Source: CAZEQK01 sp964514395
GTDB taxonomy: Bacteria; Bacillota; Bacilli; Tepidibacillales; Tepidibacillaceae
Assembly (NCBI GenBank): GCA_964514395.1
Contig: CAZEQK010000034.1
Location: forward strand, 1-37,984
Direction of reading: 5' to 3'
DNA length: 37,984 bases
Shown here piece after piece: positions 16,621 through 26,060 of this stretch (position 1 is the first letter of the stretch; each line of letters opens with the position of its first letter). The notes below the pieces were generated by a model that searched no databases, was not told the origin of the DNA, and saw only the letters and a list, made by a program, of their open reading frames with translations. Both the position numbers and the translations under genes were made by a program.

Positions 16621-16647
16621 AAAAGAGAAGGGATACCCTTCTCTTTT
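16621..16647 (-). other. Strong hairpin between the binding-protein gene and livF
   Basis: AAAAGAGAAGGG (16621-16632) and CCCTTCTCTTTT (16636-16647) form a perfect 12-base stem with a 3-base loop. On the transcribed strand only a short T run (CTCTTTTCC) follows. This position, right after the substrate-binding gene, suits a partial terminator or a 3'-protecting element that raises binding-protein mRNA over the ATPase mRNA. Confidence 0.6.
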
Positions 16648-16685
16648 CTCATTTAATAGATTCTATATAGGTCATTGATTGATTT

Positions 16686-17876
16686 TTAATAGCCAAAATA
16701 GTCAGTGAAAATCTCAAATCTATTATTTTTTACTTCCGCTAAACGTATTTGATTCGTTCCTCTGTGATTATCTGATTCATAAGTAACAGGTGCAGCTAGA
16801 CCTCCCAAATCAAGGTTATTTAATTGTTCCAAGCCTTTTCTAACATTCTCTCCTGTCACTTCATCCCCAGCATTGCGTACCCCCTCTAACATAATTTGAG
16901 CACTTACCCAGCCTTGAATGAATTTTTGATTCACATCATCTAGACTTTTCCCATTCGCCTTTAGATATTCCTCAATTGCATTCATACCAGGTAGGTTCGT
17001 CTCATGGACAAATGCATGGGGGATAACACCAATAAATCCTTCCGCTGCATCACCAGCTAATTTTATTAAGCCTTCTCCAGCAGCCCAATTCAGACCAATA
17101 AATTTAGTGGTTATTCCCAGTTTTTTGGCATCCTTTAAAATGGTGGCTGTTGCACCCCAGGTTTCTTGAATAATCGCATAGGAAGGTTTTTCTTTATCCA
17201 TATTAAGTAATTGAGAAGTAGCATCTAATGCTTTTAGATCAACAACCTCTTCATCTACAATATCTACACCAATTTTATTGGCAAATACCTTCGCATCCTC
17301 AATCGGAGATTTACCAAATGGGGTATCGTTATAAAGTAAAGCAACCTTTGGATTTCCTGCTTCCTTCCAATTATCCTTTATCCACTTTAATGCAGATCGA
17401 GCCTGATCTGAATAGGTCGCTGCACCTAAAAAGTTATATGGGGCTTTATTGATATCTACTAAATTTTCAGAGTAGGAGCCCGATATATATGGAATTTTAT
17501 CTCTAGCAATCGACTCCTTCAATGCTTCGGTGTCTCCTGTACCCCAACCTAATATTGCTACTACCTTATCCTGCTGAGTCAATTTTTTATAGGCCTCTAC
17601 TGCTTGTGGAGGCTTATAGGCATAGTCAATATCAATTAAATCTATTTTGGCTCCGTCAATTCCATCCTTCGAATTAATGTAGTTCACATATGCTTTTGCC
17701 CCTTCAGCATAAGGCTTCCCTACATCTGCTGTCGCACCTGTAATATCAAATATTCCCCCAAGCTTAATAACCTTCTTCCCCACGGATGTTTCATTACTAC
17801 TACAGCCTACCATTGTACTCACTACCAAAATCGCAATTAAAGTAAAGATAAACCATTTACCAACTATTTTTTTCAT
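16686..17876 (-). CDS. ABC transporter substrate-binding lipoprotein (LivK-like)
   Basis: The 396-residue protein is the extracytoplasmic receptor of the importer. It has a lipoprotein signal: basic start, hydrophobic core (WFIFTLIAILVVST), and lipobox VGC with Cys25 as the lipid anchor. The mature part is a type I periplasmic-binding fold of the Leu/Ile/Val family: IKLGGIFDITGATADVGKPY, then AILGWGTGDTEAL and YISGSYSENL for the binding cleft, and a second lobe with IQETWGATAT and FIGLNWAAGEG. The cleft residues do not match a ligand I can name. It sits between livM and livF. Confidence 0.92.
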   Translation of the reverse strand: MKKIVGKWFIFTLIAILVVSTMVGCSSNETSVGKKVIKLGGIFDITGATADVGKPYAEGAKAYVNYINSKDGIDGAKIDLIDIDYAYKPPQAVEAYKKLTQQDKVVAILGWGTGDTEALKESIARDKIPYISGSYSENLVDINKAPYNFLGAATYSDQARSALKWIKDNWKEAGNPKVALLYNDTPFGKSPIEDAKVFANKIGVDIVDEEVVDLKALDATSQLLNMDKEKPSYAIIQETWGATATILKDAKKLGITTKFIGLNWAAGEGLIKLAGDAAEGFIGVIPHAFVHETNLPGMNAIEEYLKANGKSLDDVNQKFIQGWVSAQIMLEGVRNAGDEVTGENVRKGLEQLNNLDLGGLAAPVTYESDNHRGTNQIRLAEVKNNRFEIFTDYFGY

Positions 17877-17896
17877 AAGCTCCCCCTTTTAATATG

Positions 17897-18958
17897 TTAA
17901 TATGAAAATGGCCACAGCTTGAAATAGTCCTTCAAGTTACGCCACATTTTCGCAATACCCTCTGGCTCATAAATCAAAAACAGGATAATAATCGTCCCAA
18001 AGATTAACTCATTTGCACCTGCAAACAAACCCGATAGACTTGGAAAGGAATTGGTAAACAGATTTATTAATCCCCTTAATAGTACAGGTAACAATGTAAT
18101 AAATACGGCACCATAGATTGAACCCATGACACTTCCTAAGCCGCCAATTAAAATCATCGCTAGATATTGGATAGATATATCAATACCAAAATATTCTGGA
18201 CTGATCACCAATGTATAGTGGCCCATCAAGCCTCCAGAAATACCAACAAAAAATGAACTTACTGCAAAAGCGATTATTTTATATTTAAAGAGATTAATAC
18301 CCATTACCTCAGCAGCTAAATCTCTATCTCTCACTGCGACTAATGCCCTTCCTACCCTCGATCTAAATAAATTTAGAGTAAAAACGGTCGTGACGATTAG
18401 AAAAATAATCATGAGATAATAGTAGCTAAGCTCTGAATTAAAATAGAAGCTACCAATGGATGGTCTGTCAACGACTAATCCAGCAGTCCCACCAGTTAAA
18501 GAGTCCCATCTATTGATAACGAAGAGGATAATTACTTGAGCAGCTAAGGTAGCCATCGCCAAATACAACCCCTTTAATCGAAGGGAAGGTATACCAAAGA
18601 GTGCACCAATAGCAGCGGTCATTAATCCCGAAATCGGTAAGGCAATCCAAAAGGGAATACCAAGATTTGTTGTTAGCACTGCAGAGGTATAAGCGCCTAC
18701 ACCCAAAAACGCCCCAACACCAATTGAAATTTGCCCTGTAAAGCCAGTAAGTATATTTAAGCCTATCGCTCCTATTGCAGCTATACCTGCTAGAGTTGCT
18801 AAGCTAATATAATAATTAGGAGCCAATAAAGGATAGAGGAGAAACAAACCTATGATAACCAGTACCCTGTATCTTACCCTTGGAATTTTATAAATTGCCA
18901 TATCCTGCTTATAATTTACTCGAAACTCTCCACAACCTAGTACAAATGGACTTTTCAA
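17897..18958 (-). CDS. livM: Branched-chain amino acid-type ABC transporter permease LivM
   Basis: This 353-residue permease has about 9-10 hydrophobic segments and the LivM core GLNILTGFTGQISIGVGAFLGVGAY, the coupling region FRSRVGRALVAVRDRDLAAEVMGINLFKYK that contacts the ATPase, and a C-terminal GGLGSVMGSIYGA. The start is TTG at 18958, 5 bases after the livH stop, with AAAGGGTG upstream. A later ATG (codon 20, DMAIYKIP) would remove a polar N-terminal stretch and cannot be excluded. It works with LivH as the channel of the importer. Confidence 0.92.
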   Translation of the reverse strand: MKSPFVLGCGEFRVNYKQDMAIYKIPRVRYRVLVIIGLFLLYPLLAPNYYISLATLAGIAAIGAIGLNILTGFTGQISIGVGAFLGVGAYTSAVLTTNLGIPFWIALPISGLMTAAIGALFGIPSLRLKGLYLAMATLAAQVIILFVINRWDSLTGGTAGLVVDRPSIGSFYFNSELSYYYLMIIFLIVTTVFTLNLFRSRVGRALVAVRDRDLAAEVMGINLFKYKIIAFAVSSFFVGISGGLMGHYTLVISPEYFGIDISIQYLAMILIGGLGSVMGSIYGAVFITLLPVLLRGLINLFTNSFPSLSGLFAGANELIFGTIIILFLIYEPEGIAKMWRNLKDYFKLWPFSY

Positions 18959-18962
18959 TTGA

Positions 18963-19847
18963 TCACACCCTTTCTATTTCTTCTTTTCCAAATAATCCAT
19001 ATGGTTTAAACATCAGGATAAACACTAAAATAATAAAGGGAATGACCTCCTTAACTCCCCCACCTACGAGTGGATCAATATATCCACCTGCTAAGCTTTC
19101 AACCACTCCTATGAAAAATCCACCTATTATTGCCCCGGGAATGCTATCTAACCCACCAAGCAGTGCAACAGGTAACACCTTTAATCCAATTGAGGCAAAG
19201 GAAGAATTGACTCCATTAATGTTACCTAAAAGTATTCCACCTACTGAAGACACGATGGCCGATATCGCCCAAGTCGCAGCAAAAACCTTTTTTACACTTA
19301 TGCCCATGGATAGAGCTGCTTGTTGATCATCAGATGTTGCTCTCATCGCAATGCCTAGCTTAGAATATTTAAAAAACAAAGAGAAAACGATAAGAAGAAC
19401 GATGACGATGATGAGAGACCATACATAAACTGGTGAAATTTTAATACCATGTAGATTTATTGGTGTCTCTGAAAATATTTGCGGAAAGACTCTCGTATCT
19501 GTTCCCCAAATGATATGGGCTATCCCACCTAATAGACTCGATAATCCTATCGTTGCCATAATCATCGAGATAACCGGCTCACCAATGAATGGCCGTAGTA
19601 CCGCTCTTTCAACAAGTAGACCCAGCCCTGCACTAAATAATAGAGTGAGAAGAAAGGCAATAAAGAAAGGAATGTGATAGGTGGTGATTAGGGTCAACGA
19701 AATATATGTCCCAATAAGTAAGAATTCTCCTTGAGCAAAATTGATGGCATCGCTAGATTTATAGATAAGTACAAAGCCTAATGCTACCAAAGCATAAATG
19801 CTTCCTACGACAAAACCGCTTACAGCTAACTGCATAAAAAAGTTCAT
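18963..19847 (-). CDS. livH: Branched-chain amino acid-type ABC transporter permease LivH
   Basis: The 294-residue permease has about 8 hydrophobic segments, with GSIYALVALGFVLIYKSSDAINFAQGEF near the N-terminus, the family hallmark, and the ATPase-contact loop KYSKLGIAMRATSDDQQAALSMGISVKKVFA. GLDSIPGAIIGGFFIGV is near the C-terminus. The ATG at 19847 shares one base with the synthetase stop (TGATG), and GGGGGTGG provides the ribosome binding site, so the two are translationally coupled. Confidence 0.93.
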   Translation of the reverse strand: MNFFMQLAVSGFVVGSIYALVALGFVLIYKSSDAINFAQGEFLLIGTYISLTLITTYHIPFFIAFLLTLLFSAGLGLLVERAVLRPFIGEPVISMIMATIGLSSLLGGIAHIIWGTDTRVFPQIFSETPINLHGIKISPVYVWSLIIVIVLLIVFSLFFKYSKLGIAMRATSDDQQAALSMGISVKKVFAATWAISAIVSSVGGILLGNINGVNSSFASIGLKVLPVALLGGLDSIPGAIIGGFFIGVVESLAGGYIDPLVGGGVKEVIPFIILVFILMFKPYGLFGKEEIERV

Positions 19848-21751
19848 CAAGCCACCCCCTTTTCCATATCAATTACCTTCATATTCGTTTTAATTTCTAA
19901 CTCTTTCCCATCCCTATATTTAATCTTGCCAACTACATGTATCTCTTCTGATTCCTCATATAACCCTTCAATCACAGGCAAATATTTTTCTGCTACAAAA
20001 CCCCTTCGTACTTTTCTTGTACGTGTAAGCTCTTCATCATCTGCATCTAATTCTTTATAAAGAAGCACGAATTTTTTTATCCTTGCCTTTTCAGGTAAAT
20101 CGAGATTTATTTTCTCAATTTCATCCCTAATTAGATTTAAGACTTCTTGTTTTTGAGATAAATCCGTATAGGTTGTATAAGGAATTTGATTTACTTCAGC
20201 ATAACGACCTACATTATTCATATCTATATTAATCATGGCTACCACATAGGGTCTATCTTGACCGCTGGCTACGGCTTCCTTTATATATGGGCTAAATTTA
20301 AGCTTATTTTCAATAAATTGTGGTGAAAAAAGCTCTCCACTTGTTAAGCGAATGACATCCTTTAATCGATCAATCACTATGAGATGACCATCCTCGTCCA
20401 AGTATCCTGCATCGCCAGTTCGTAGCCATCCATTTTCTAAAGTTTCCTTTGTAGCTTCATCATTTTTGTAATAGCCTGAGAAGACACTGGGGCTTTTTAG
20501 TAAAATTTCTCCTTTATCCGAAATCTTAATCTCCGTACCAGGAATAGGTAGTCCTACCGTATTAAACTTTATTTGCCCATCTCGATGCACAATAGAAATA
20601 CCTGCCACTTCTGTTTGACCATAGATTTGCTTTAAATTGACACCTAGGCTATGAAAAAATCTAAACACATCTGGCCCTAATGCTGCCCCACCTGTATATG
20701 CCCATTTGGTTCGTAAAAGTCCTAAATGATCCTTCATAGCAGAGAACACAAAATAGTCACCTAAGACATAAAGAAAATTATCCCAAAGTGATAAAGATTC
20801 CCCTCCAAAATTTTCATCCGCCTTTTTCACTCCATAAGAGCTTAACCATTCATACATTTTTCGTTTTAACCAGCTAGCATCCTGTATTTTCACTTGGATT
20901 GTAGAAACCATATCTTCCCATATACGTGGTGGTGAAAAAATAATATGTGGGCCTATTTCCCTAAGATTTTCTTGGACTGTCGTTGGTTCCTCTGGAAAGT
21001 TGACTGTAAAGCCAACAACTAAGGATGATGATAAGGCCATCATTTGTTCACCTATCCATGCTAAGGGAAGAAATGATAAAAATTCCTCTTCTGTATTTAC
21101 TTGATCCATCGACATAAGGCTTTCACCCATATTGACAAGGTTTTGATGGGTTAACATTGCTCCCTTTGGAAAACCAGTGGTACCAGATGTGTAACAAAAG
21201 ATAGCAATATCTTCGATTTTTCCAGCTTGAACCTGTTCTTCATAAAAGCTAGGGCTATCTAGATTTAATTGTTGACCTAGCCTTTGAACCTCCTTCATGT
21301 CCAATAGAAAGGAATGGGTATACTTTCGCATTCCCTTGGGATCATAAAAAATAATCCTTTGAATGTATGGAATTTCTTCTTTTATTTCTAATAATTTATC
21401 TACCTGTTCTTGGTCCTCCACCACAACAAATTTTGCATCAGAATGGTTTAATACATAACCAATTTCCTTGGGTAAAGCATCTTGATAAAGACCAACAGAA
21501 ATACCTCCTAGGGATTGGGCGGCTAATTCAGACATGACCCATTCTGGGCGATTATCGCCAATAATCGCTAATTTATCCCCTCGTTCAAAGCCCATCGTTG
21601 CTAAACCTAGTGCAAGATATTTTACTTCTTTTAGATAATCACTCCAGGTCCATTCCTGCCATATTCCAAAGTCCTTTTCTCGTAGTGCAACCTTATTACC
21701 CATCCATTGTGATTTTTCAATTAACAATTGCGGTAATGTCTTTTCGATCAT
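19847..21751 (-). CDS. Long-chain-type acyl-CoA synthetase (AMP-forming)
   Basis: The 634-residue ligase has the AMP-binding motif YTSGTTGFPKGAML near residues 187-200, the A5 region IYGQTEVAGIS, the A7 motif NGWLRTGDAGYLDEDG and the hinge/A8 segment VIDRLKDVIRLTSGE. These resemble bacterial FadD-15-type synthetases found inside liv clusters. It should form an acyl-CoA from the imported acid. The hinge residue pattern (DRLKDVI) is normal. The first base triplet of the frame is GTG at 21754, but the ATG at 21751 is better spaced from GGGGGG. It lies between livG and livH in one coupled operon. Confidence 0.9.
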   Translation of the reverse strand: MIEKTLPQLLIEKSQWMGNKVALREKDFGIWQEWTWSDYLKEVKYLALGLATMGFERGDKLAIIGDNRPEWVMSELAAQSLGGISVGLYQDALPKEIGYVLNHSDAKFVVVEDQEQVDKLLEIKEEIPYIQRIIFYDPKGMRKYTHSFLLDMKEVQRLGQQLNLDSPSFYEEQVQAGKIEDIAIFCYTSGTTGFPKGAMLTHQNLVNMGESLMSMDQVNTEEEFLSFLPLAWIGEQMMALSSSLVVGFTVNFPEEPTTVQENLREIGPHIIFSPPRIWEDMVSTIQVKIQDASWLKRKMYEWLSSYGVKKADENFGGESLSLWDNFLYVLGDYFVFSAMKDHLGLLRTKWAYTGGAALGPDVFRFFHSLGVNLKQIYGQTEVAGISIVHRDGQIKFNTVGLPIPGTEIKISDKGEILLKSPSVFSGYYKNDEATKETLENGWLRTGDAGYLDEDGHLIVIDRLKDVIRLTSGELFSPQFIENKLKFSPYIKEAVASGQDRPYVVAMINIDMNNVGRYAEVNQIPYTTYTDLSQKQEVLNLIRDEIEKINLDLPEKARIKKFVLLYKELDADDEELTRTRKVRRGFVAEKYLPVIEGLYEESEEIHVVGKIKYRDGKELEIKTNMKVIDMEKGVA

Positions 21752-21762
21752 CACTTGCCCCC

Positions 21763-22527
21763 CTACCCTACAAGTTCTTCTCCTAAATAAGCATCAATGA
21801 CATTTGGATTTTCTTGAATTTCATCGGGGGTTCCATAACCAATTAATTTGCCAAAATCTAGTACAGCGATATGATCGGATAAATCCATCACAACCCCCAT
21901 GTCATGCTCAATTAAAACAATCGTCATCTCCCGTTCTTCATGTATATCTAAGATAAACCGTGCCATGTCCTCCTTTTCCTCTGCATTCATCCCAGCCATG
22001 GGTTCATCTAATAAAAGAATTTTAGGATCCAAGGCAAGCGCTCTCCCAACCTCTACCCTCTTTTGTAAACCATAGGACAAGGTCCCCACAGGGACATTTC
22101 TAACATGTTCAATTTCCAAGAAATCGATTATATCCTCAACCTTATAGCGATTCTCTTCCTCTTCCCTTTGGGCTTTTCCCCAAAATATACCTCCAGCTAA
22201 GATACCTGATTTCATTCTGACATGCCGACCTAATGTCATATTCTCTAACACCGTCATGTGCTTAAACAACTCAATATTTTGAAAAGCACGAGCAATGCCC
22301 ATTTCTGTTCTTTTATAAGCTGGATACCTCGTTATTTCTTTATTATCGAAGGAGATCGAACCTTGATTTGGATGATATAAACCACTGATGCAATTTAACA
22401 TACTAGTTTTCCCAGCACCATTTGGACCAATCAAAGCAAAAATCTCTCCCTTTTTTACAGAAAAGCTGACATCACTCAAGGCTGTAACTCCTCCAAAATG
22501 AAGGGATACATTCTCTACCTTTAACAA
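21763..22527 (-). CDS. livG: Branched-chain amino acid-type ABC transporter ATP-binding protein LivG
   Basis: The 254-residue ATPase has Walker A GPNGAGKTS near residues 34-42, the LivG-specific extended insert (LGRHVRMKSGILAG and a polar stretch), the signature LSYGLQKRVEVGRAL, Walker B ILLLDEPMAGMN and switch IEHDMGVVMDLSD. The Gly-Gly of the usual LSGGQ signature is Tyr-Gly here, as in many LivG proteins. The start is TTG at 22527, supported by GGGGGTGA seven bases upstream. It is the promoter-proximal gene of the transport operon. Confidence 0.93.
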   Translation of the reverse strand: MLKVENVSLHFGGVTALSDVSFSVKKGEIFALIGPNGAGKTSMLNCISGLYHPNQGSISFDNKEITRYPAYKRTEMGIARAFQNIELFKHMTVLENMTLGRHVRMKSGILAGGIFWGKAQREEEENRYKVEDIIDFLEIEHVRNVPVGTLSYGLQKRVEVGRALALDPKILLLDEPMAGMNAEEKEDMARFILDIHEEREMTIVLIEHDMGVVMDLSDHIAVLDFGKLIGYGTPDEIQENPNVIDAYLGEELVG

Positions 22528-22795
22528 ATTAGTTCACCCCCTTTTTTGTTCAAGCCTTCTATGTAAAAATATGTAGAAATATTTGATTATATACATAATT
22601 CTTATAATATTTTTAATTTTTAGAATTTGTATATATTATTAAATAAAGTTTCTTCTGAATTTACCAGCTATAAAAATAAAGGATTATAGAAATAAATAGC
22701 AAATTAGTATATATATTTATTTGATTATTCTGATAATAGCTGCCCGTTATATAGACATGTTTGGAATGCACAGAGAAATCGAAGGAGGTTTTTGA

Positions 22796-25201
22796 ATGAA
22801 AAAATTTTTGAAGTGGATGTCTCTTTCCTTAATACTTGTTATCATTATTGTTTTCTTTAGTGGATATTGGTTTGTCCATAAAAGTATTTCTCCGACCTTT
22901 GGCACATTTGAAGAGAAATCTCTTAAAAATAGCGCTACGATTTACAGAGATGAATGGGGAATTCCTCATATTTATGCAAATTCATTAAATGACGTCTTTT
23001 TTGCACAGGGATATGCTCAAGCACAGGATCGCCTTTTTGAATTAGATTTATCGAGAAGGGCTGTCCGAGGGGAGCTTTCTCAAATCTTTGGAAAGGATTT
23101 AATCGACGCAGATAAGTTTTTCATATCTATTGGTTTTTATCGAGCTGCAGAAAAAGGGGAAAAGATACTTGCTCCTCAATCAAAGAAGTATTTACAAAGC
23201 TATGCAGATGGGGTTAATGCCTTTATAGATGAACATAAAAACAACCTACCTCCAGAATTCACATTATTAGGGTACAAACCAACTACTTGGAAGGTTACTG
23301 ATTCCCTAGCCATAGGAAAATATATGTCTTGGACATTAGGCGGAAACATGCAAACAGAGCTATTGTTAATGGCTATTAGTGAAAAGCTAGATGAAAATAA
23401 AGTAAAAGAAATTTTTCCTTCTTATCCTAAAGATGGTATAACAATCATAAAAAATGCATGGAGAGAAGCTGGCGTATCATACCCTAAAGCAGAAAAGCTA
23501 TTAGCATTAACTGATTTATCCGATCGAGACCGTATTGGGGTGCCTGGGATTGGGATTGGCAGTAATAACTGGGTTGTCAGTGGATCAATGACCAAATCAG
23601 GTAAACCTATTCTAGCAAATGATATGCATTTAGAAATAAAGTCTCCTTCTATCTGGTATCAAAACCACTTAAAGGTTCCTGGGGTAATGAATATTACTGG
23701 CGTTATCTTTCCAGGTATACCAGGTGTTATTGTAGGTCACAACGATTATATTGCATGGGGTGTAACGAACTTAAATCCAGATGTTCAAGATTTATATATT
23801 GAAAAGCGAAACCCTGATAACCCCTACCAGTTCGAATATAATGGGAAATGGGAGGATGCAAAGGTTGTAAAATACGATATAAAGGTAAAGGGAGAAAAGG
23901 ATGTTCCTTATACAGTAGCAATCACTAGACATGGCCCAATCATCTCCGATGTTTTTGATCAACCTGATACGATACCCCTAGCATTGAAATGGACCAATCT
24001 GATGCCGACTAGTGAGCTTGATGCAGTCATCCAAATCGATCAAGCTAAGGATTGGGATTCCTTTAAAAAAGGCTTAGAAAACTTTAAAGTGCCAGCACAG
24101 AATTTTGTCTATGCTGACATTTATGGAAATATTGCATATAGAGGAAATGGGTTGATTCCTATCCGTTCTAAAGGGGATGGATTATTGCCTGTACCTGGCT
24201 GGAATGACCAATATGAATGGAAAGGTTTTATCCCCTATGATCAATTACCTACGGTAATGAATCCAAAACAGGGTTTTTTAGCAACTGCGAATAATAAAGT
24301 AGTCGATAATAGCTATCCCTATTTTCTGTCCTATGAATGGGCGCCACCATACCGAGCAACAAGCATCACGGAATCACTCAAGGGAAGAAAAAATTTAACA
24401 TTACAGGACGTCATATCCATCCAAACAAATTGGAACAATTTACAAGCTAGGAAGCTAGCTCCCATTCTTGAAATTGCACTAAAAAGTGTAAATTTCGATA
24501 ATCTGAATGAAAAAGTTAAGGAGCAATTCTTTGCATGGTTAGATAATAATCCAAAAGATGAACCAACCGAAGCAGGGCCAATGATATACCATACCTTGTA
24601 TCTACATCTTTTAGAAAATACCTTTAAGGATGAGCTAGATGATGAGCTATTTACAAAATTTATCACCCATGGAAACGCAATCAATACCATGGATAAATTT
24701 TTAGTCAATGACTCTACCTGGTTTGACAATGTTACGACAAATGAAAAAGAAAATAGAGACCAAATCATCATTCAATCATTTAAAGACACTGTGATAGAGT
24801 TAAAGGATAAGCTTGGTGGTAATATTGATGCTTGGAAATGGGGTACTCTGCACACGATTACCTTTGATCATCCGCTGGGAAAACAAAAAGGATTAGATAT
24901 CATTTTTAATGATGGTCCATATTCCTATGGTGGAAGTGCTGTGACAGTTGGAGCTGCCTCTTATCCCCTAGCAAATCCTTATCAGGTTACATCTGCTGGC
25001 CCATGGCGTTATGGTGTTGATCTAGCTGATATGAATCATGGAATGGATATTTTATTCGGCGGAAGCTCAGGACATCCATTTAGTGAGCATTATGATGATC
25101 AAATACAAAAATGGCTTCATGGTGAATACAAGCCCATGTGGTTTAGTGATGATGATATTAAAAAGGCGGCAAAGGACAACGTAATGATTATAAACCCTTA
25201 A
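22796..25201 (+). CDS. Penicillin acylase family N-terminal-nucleophile hydrolase
   Basis: The 801-residue precursor belongs to the penicillin amidase / acylhomoserine-lactone acylase family, which hydrolyses amide bonds of acylated substrates. An N-terminal hydrophobic segment (about 8-27) anchors or exports it. The alpha-chain region (YRDEWGIPHIYANSLNDVFFAQGYAQAQDRLF, quoted here in two parts by position 51-82) is canonical. Autocleavage is predicted before Ser256 in GIGSNNWVVSG, giving the catalytic beta chain, which contains ANDMHLEIKSPSIWYQ and the C-terminal GVDLADMNHG and GGSSGHPFSEHYDDQ. The substrate is unknown. Ribosome binding site GAAGGAGG; a terminator follows. It is divergent from livG. 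Confidence 0.9.
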   Translation: MKKFLKWMSLSLILVIIIVFFSGYWFVHKSISPTFGTFEEKSLKNSATIYRDEWGIPHIYANSLNDVFFAQGYAQAQDRLFELDLSRRAVRGELSQIFGKDLIDADKFFISIGFYRAAEKGEKILAPQSKKYLQSYADGVNAFIDEHKNNLPPEFTLLGYKPTTWKVTDSLAIGKYMSWTLGGNMQTELLLMAISEKLDENKVKEIFPSYPKDGITIIKNAWREAGVSYPKAEKLLALTDLSDRDRIGVPGIGIGSNNWVVSGSMTKSGKPILANDMHLEIKSPSIWYQNHLKVPGVMNITGVIFPGIPGVIVGHNDYIAWGVTNLNPDVQDLYIEKRNPDNPYQFEYNGKWEDAKVVKYDIKVKGEKDVPYTVAITRHGPIISDVFDQPDTIPLALKWTNLMPTSELDAVIQIDQAKDWDSFKKGLENFKVPAQNFVYADIYGNIAYRGNGLIPIRSKGDGLLPVPGWNDQYEWKGFIPYDQLPTVMNPKQGFLATANNKVVDNSYPYFLSYEWAPPYRATSITESLKGRKNLTLQDVISIQTNWNNLQARKLAPILEIALKSVNFDNLNEKVKEQFFAWLDNNPKDEPTEAGPMIYHTLYLHLLENTFKDELDDELFTKFITHGNAINTMDKFLVNDSTWFDNVTTNEKENRDQIIIQSFKDTVIELKDKLGGNIDAWKWGTLHTITFDHPLGKQKGLDIIFNDGPYSYGGSAVTVGAASYPLANPYQVTSAGPWRYGVDLADMNHGMDILFGGSSGHPFSEHYDDQIQKWLHGEYKPMWFSDDDIKKAAKDNVMIINP

Positions 25202-25217
25202 AAGTGAATTTTGACTT

Positions 25218-25249
25218 AACCCTCTATAAAAAAAGAGGGTTATTTTTTT
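25218..25249 (+). terminator. Terminator of the penicillin acylase gene
   Basis: AACCCTCT (25218-25225) and AGAGGGTT (25234-25241) with an A-rich loop, then a T run. Confidence 0.85.
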
Positions 25250-25332
25250 ATATGAAGTTAAAAAATTTTACCCAAAAATTAGAAATAGACATATATATAT
25301 AAAGATTAGAATATTGAAGAAGGAGTGATCTA

Positions 25333-25983
25333 ATGGCAAGAAAGCTTTGGGGAGTGGACTCCGCTAATAAAGTTACAAATGAGCTATATACTTGCGTAGT
25401 AAATAATTATGGTAATCCGAAATTTTGGGGAAGATATTTAACAACCATCCCAAACGTAAATGACGGATTAACTCCACAGGAAATAAATTTTTTGCACCAA
25501 AAGGGTGTGAAGGTGTTACCTGTTTACAATGATTTTAAAGCGGCTCTTGGCTATAGACAAGGTAGAGTGGTAGCTAGAAATGCAATTTTTAATGCCCAAC
25601 GTCTTGCATTTCCAAAGGGAACCTTTATTTTTGCTAATGTTGAAAAGTTTTTTAAGGTGAATGAAGGATGGATTCGAGGATATGTAGACGCCTTCTACCC
25701 AAGTAATTATAAACCAGGTATATATGCGAACCCTGTGGAAGGTGATTTTAGTAATGCTTATTGTGCCGCTATAAAAAAAGACGAACGGGTTAGAGTTCAA
25801 ACGGTAATTTGGAGTGCAGAACCAGAAATTGGGGAAAGCAAACAAACAGAAGCTCCAGAATTCAAGCCTAGTATGCCACCATGTGCTAGCAATGTATGGC
25901 TGTGGCAATATGGTAGAAACGCAAAAACCTGCTCCATCGATACCAATCTAATGGATCAAAGAATCTACGATAGTATTTGGTAG
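25333..25983 (+). CDS. DUF1906 glycoside hydrolase-like (Rv2525c-type) domain protein
   Basis: The 216 residues form a single DUF1906 domain, a TIM-barrel fold related to glycoside hydrolase family 25. Characteristic segments are WGVDSANKV (7-15), FWGRYLTTIPN, GVKVLPVYNDF, GTFIFANVEKFF and the final WLWQYGRNAKTCSIDTNLMD. No signal peptide or membrane segment is present, so the protein would act inside the cell or in the spore or mother cell unless exported another way. An AAGGAGTGA ribosome binding site precedes the ATG. Its enzymatic activity is not established for close relatives I know. Confidence 0.75.
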   Translation: MARKLWGVDSANKVTNELYTCVVNNYGNPKFWGRYLTTIPNVNDGLTPQEINFLHQKGVKVLPVYNDFKAALGYRQGRVVARNAIFNAQRLAFPKGTFIFANVEKFFKVNEGWIRGYVDAFYPSNYKPGIYANPVEGDFSNAYCAAIKKDERVRVQTVIWSAEPEIGESKQTEAPEFKPSMPPCASNVWLWQYGRNAKTCSIDTNLMDQRIYDSIW

Positions 25984-26015
25984 TTTTATCAAAGATGGAA
26001 GAGATATTAAAGCTG

Positions 26016-26060
26016 AAGAAATATTAGAGACTATTTAATCCTTTGATATTTCTTTTTTTT
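26016..26060 (+). terminator. Probable terminator of the DUF1906 gene
   Basis: AAGAAATAT (26016-26024) and ATATTTCTT (26046-26054) pair perfectly across a 21-base loop and are followed by a T run to 26060. The AT-rich stem makes it a weak terminator. Confidence 0.5.

Noticed and set aside
18880..19326. 148-codon plus-strand frame opposite livM and livH
   Set aside because: Pro-, Thr- and Ser-rich translation typical of the antisense of membrane-protein genes; no start site.
25516..25908. 130-codon minus-strand frame opposite the DUF1906 gene
   Set aside because: Antisense shadow without a ribosome binding site; the plus-strand frame matches a known family.
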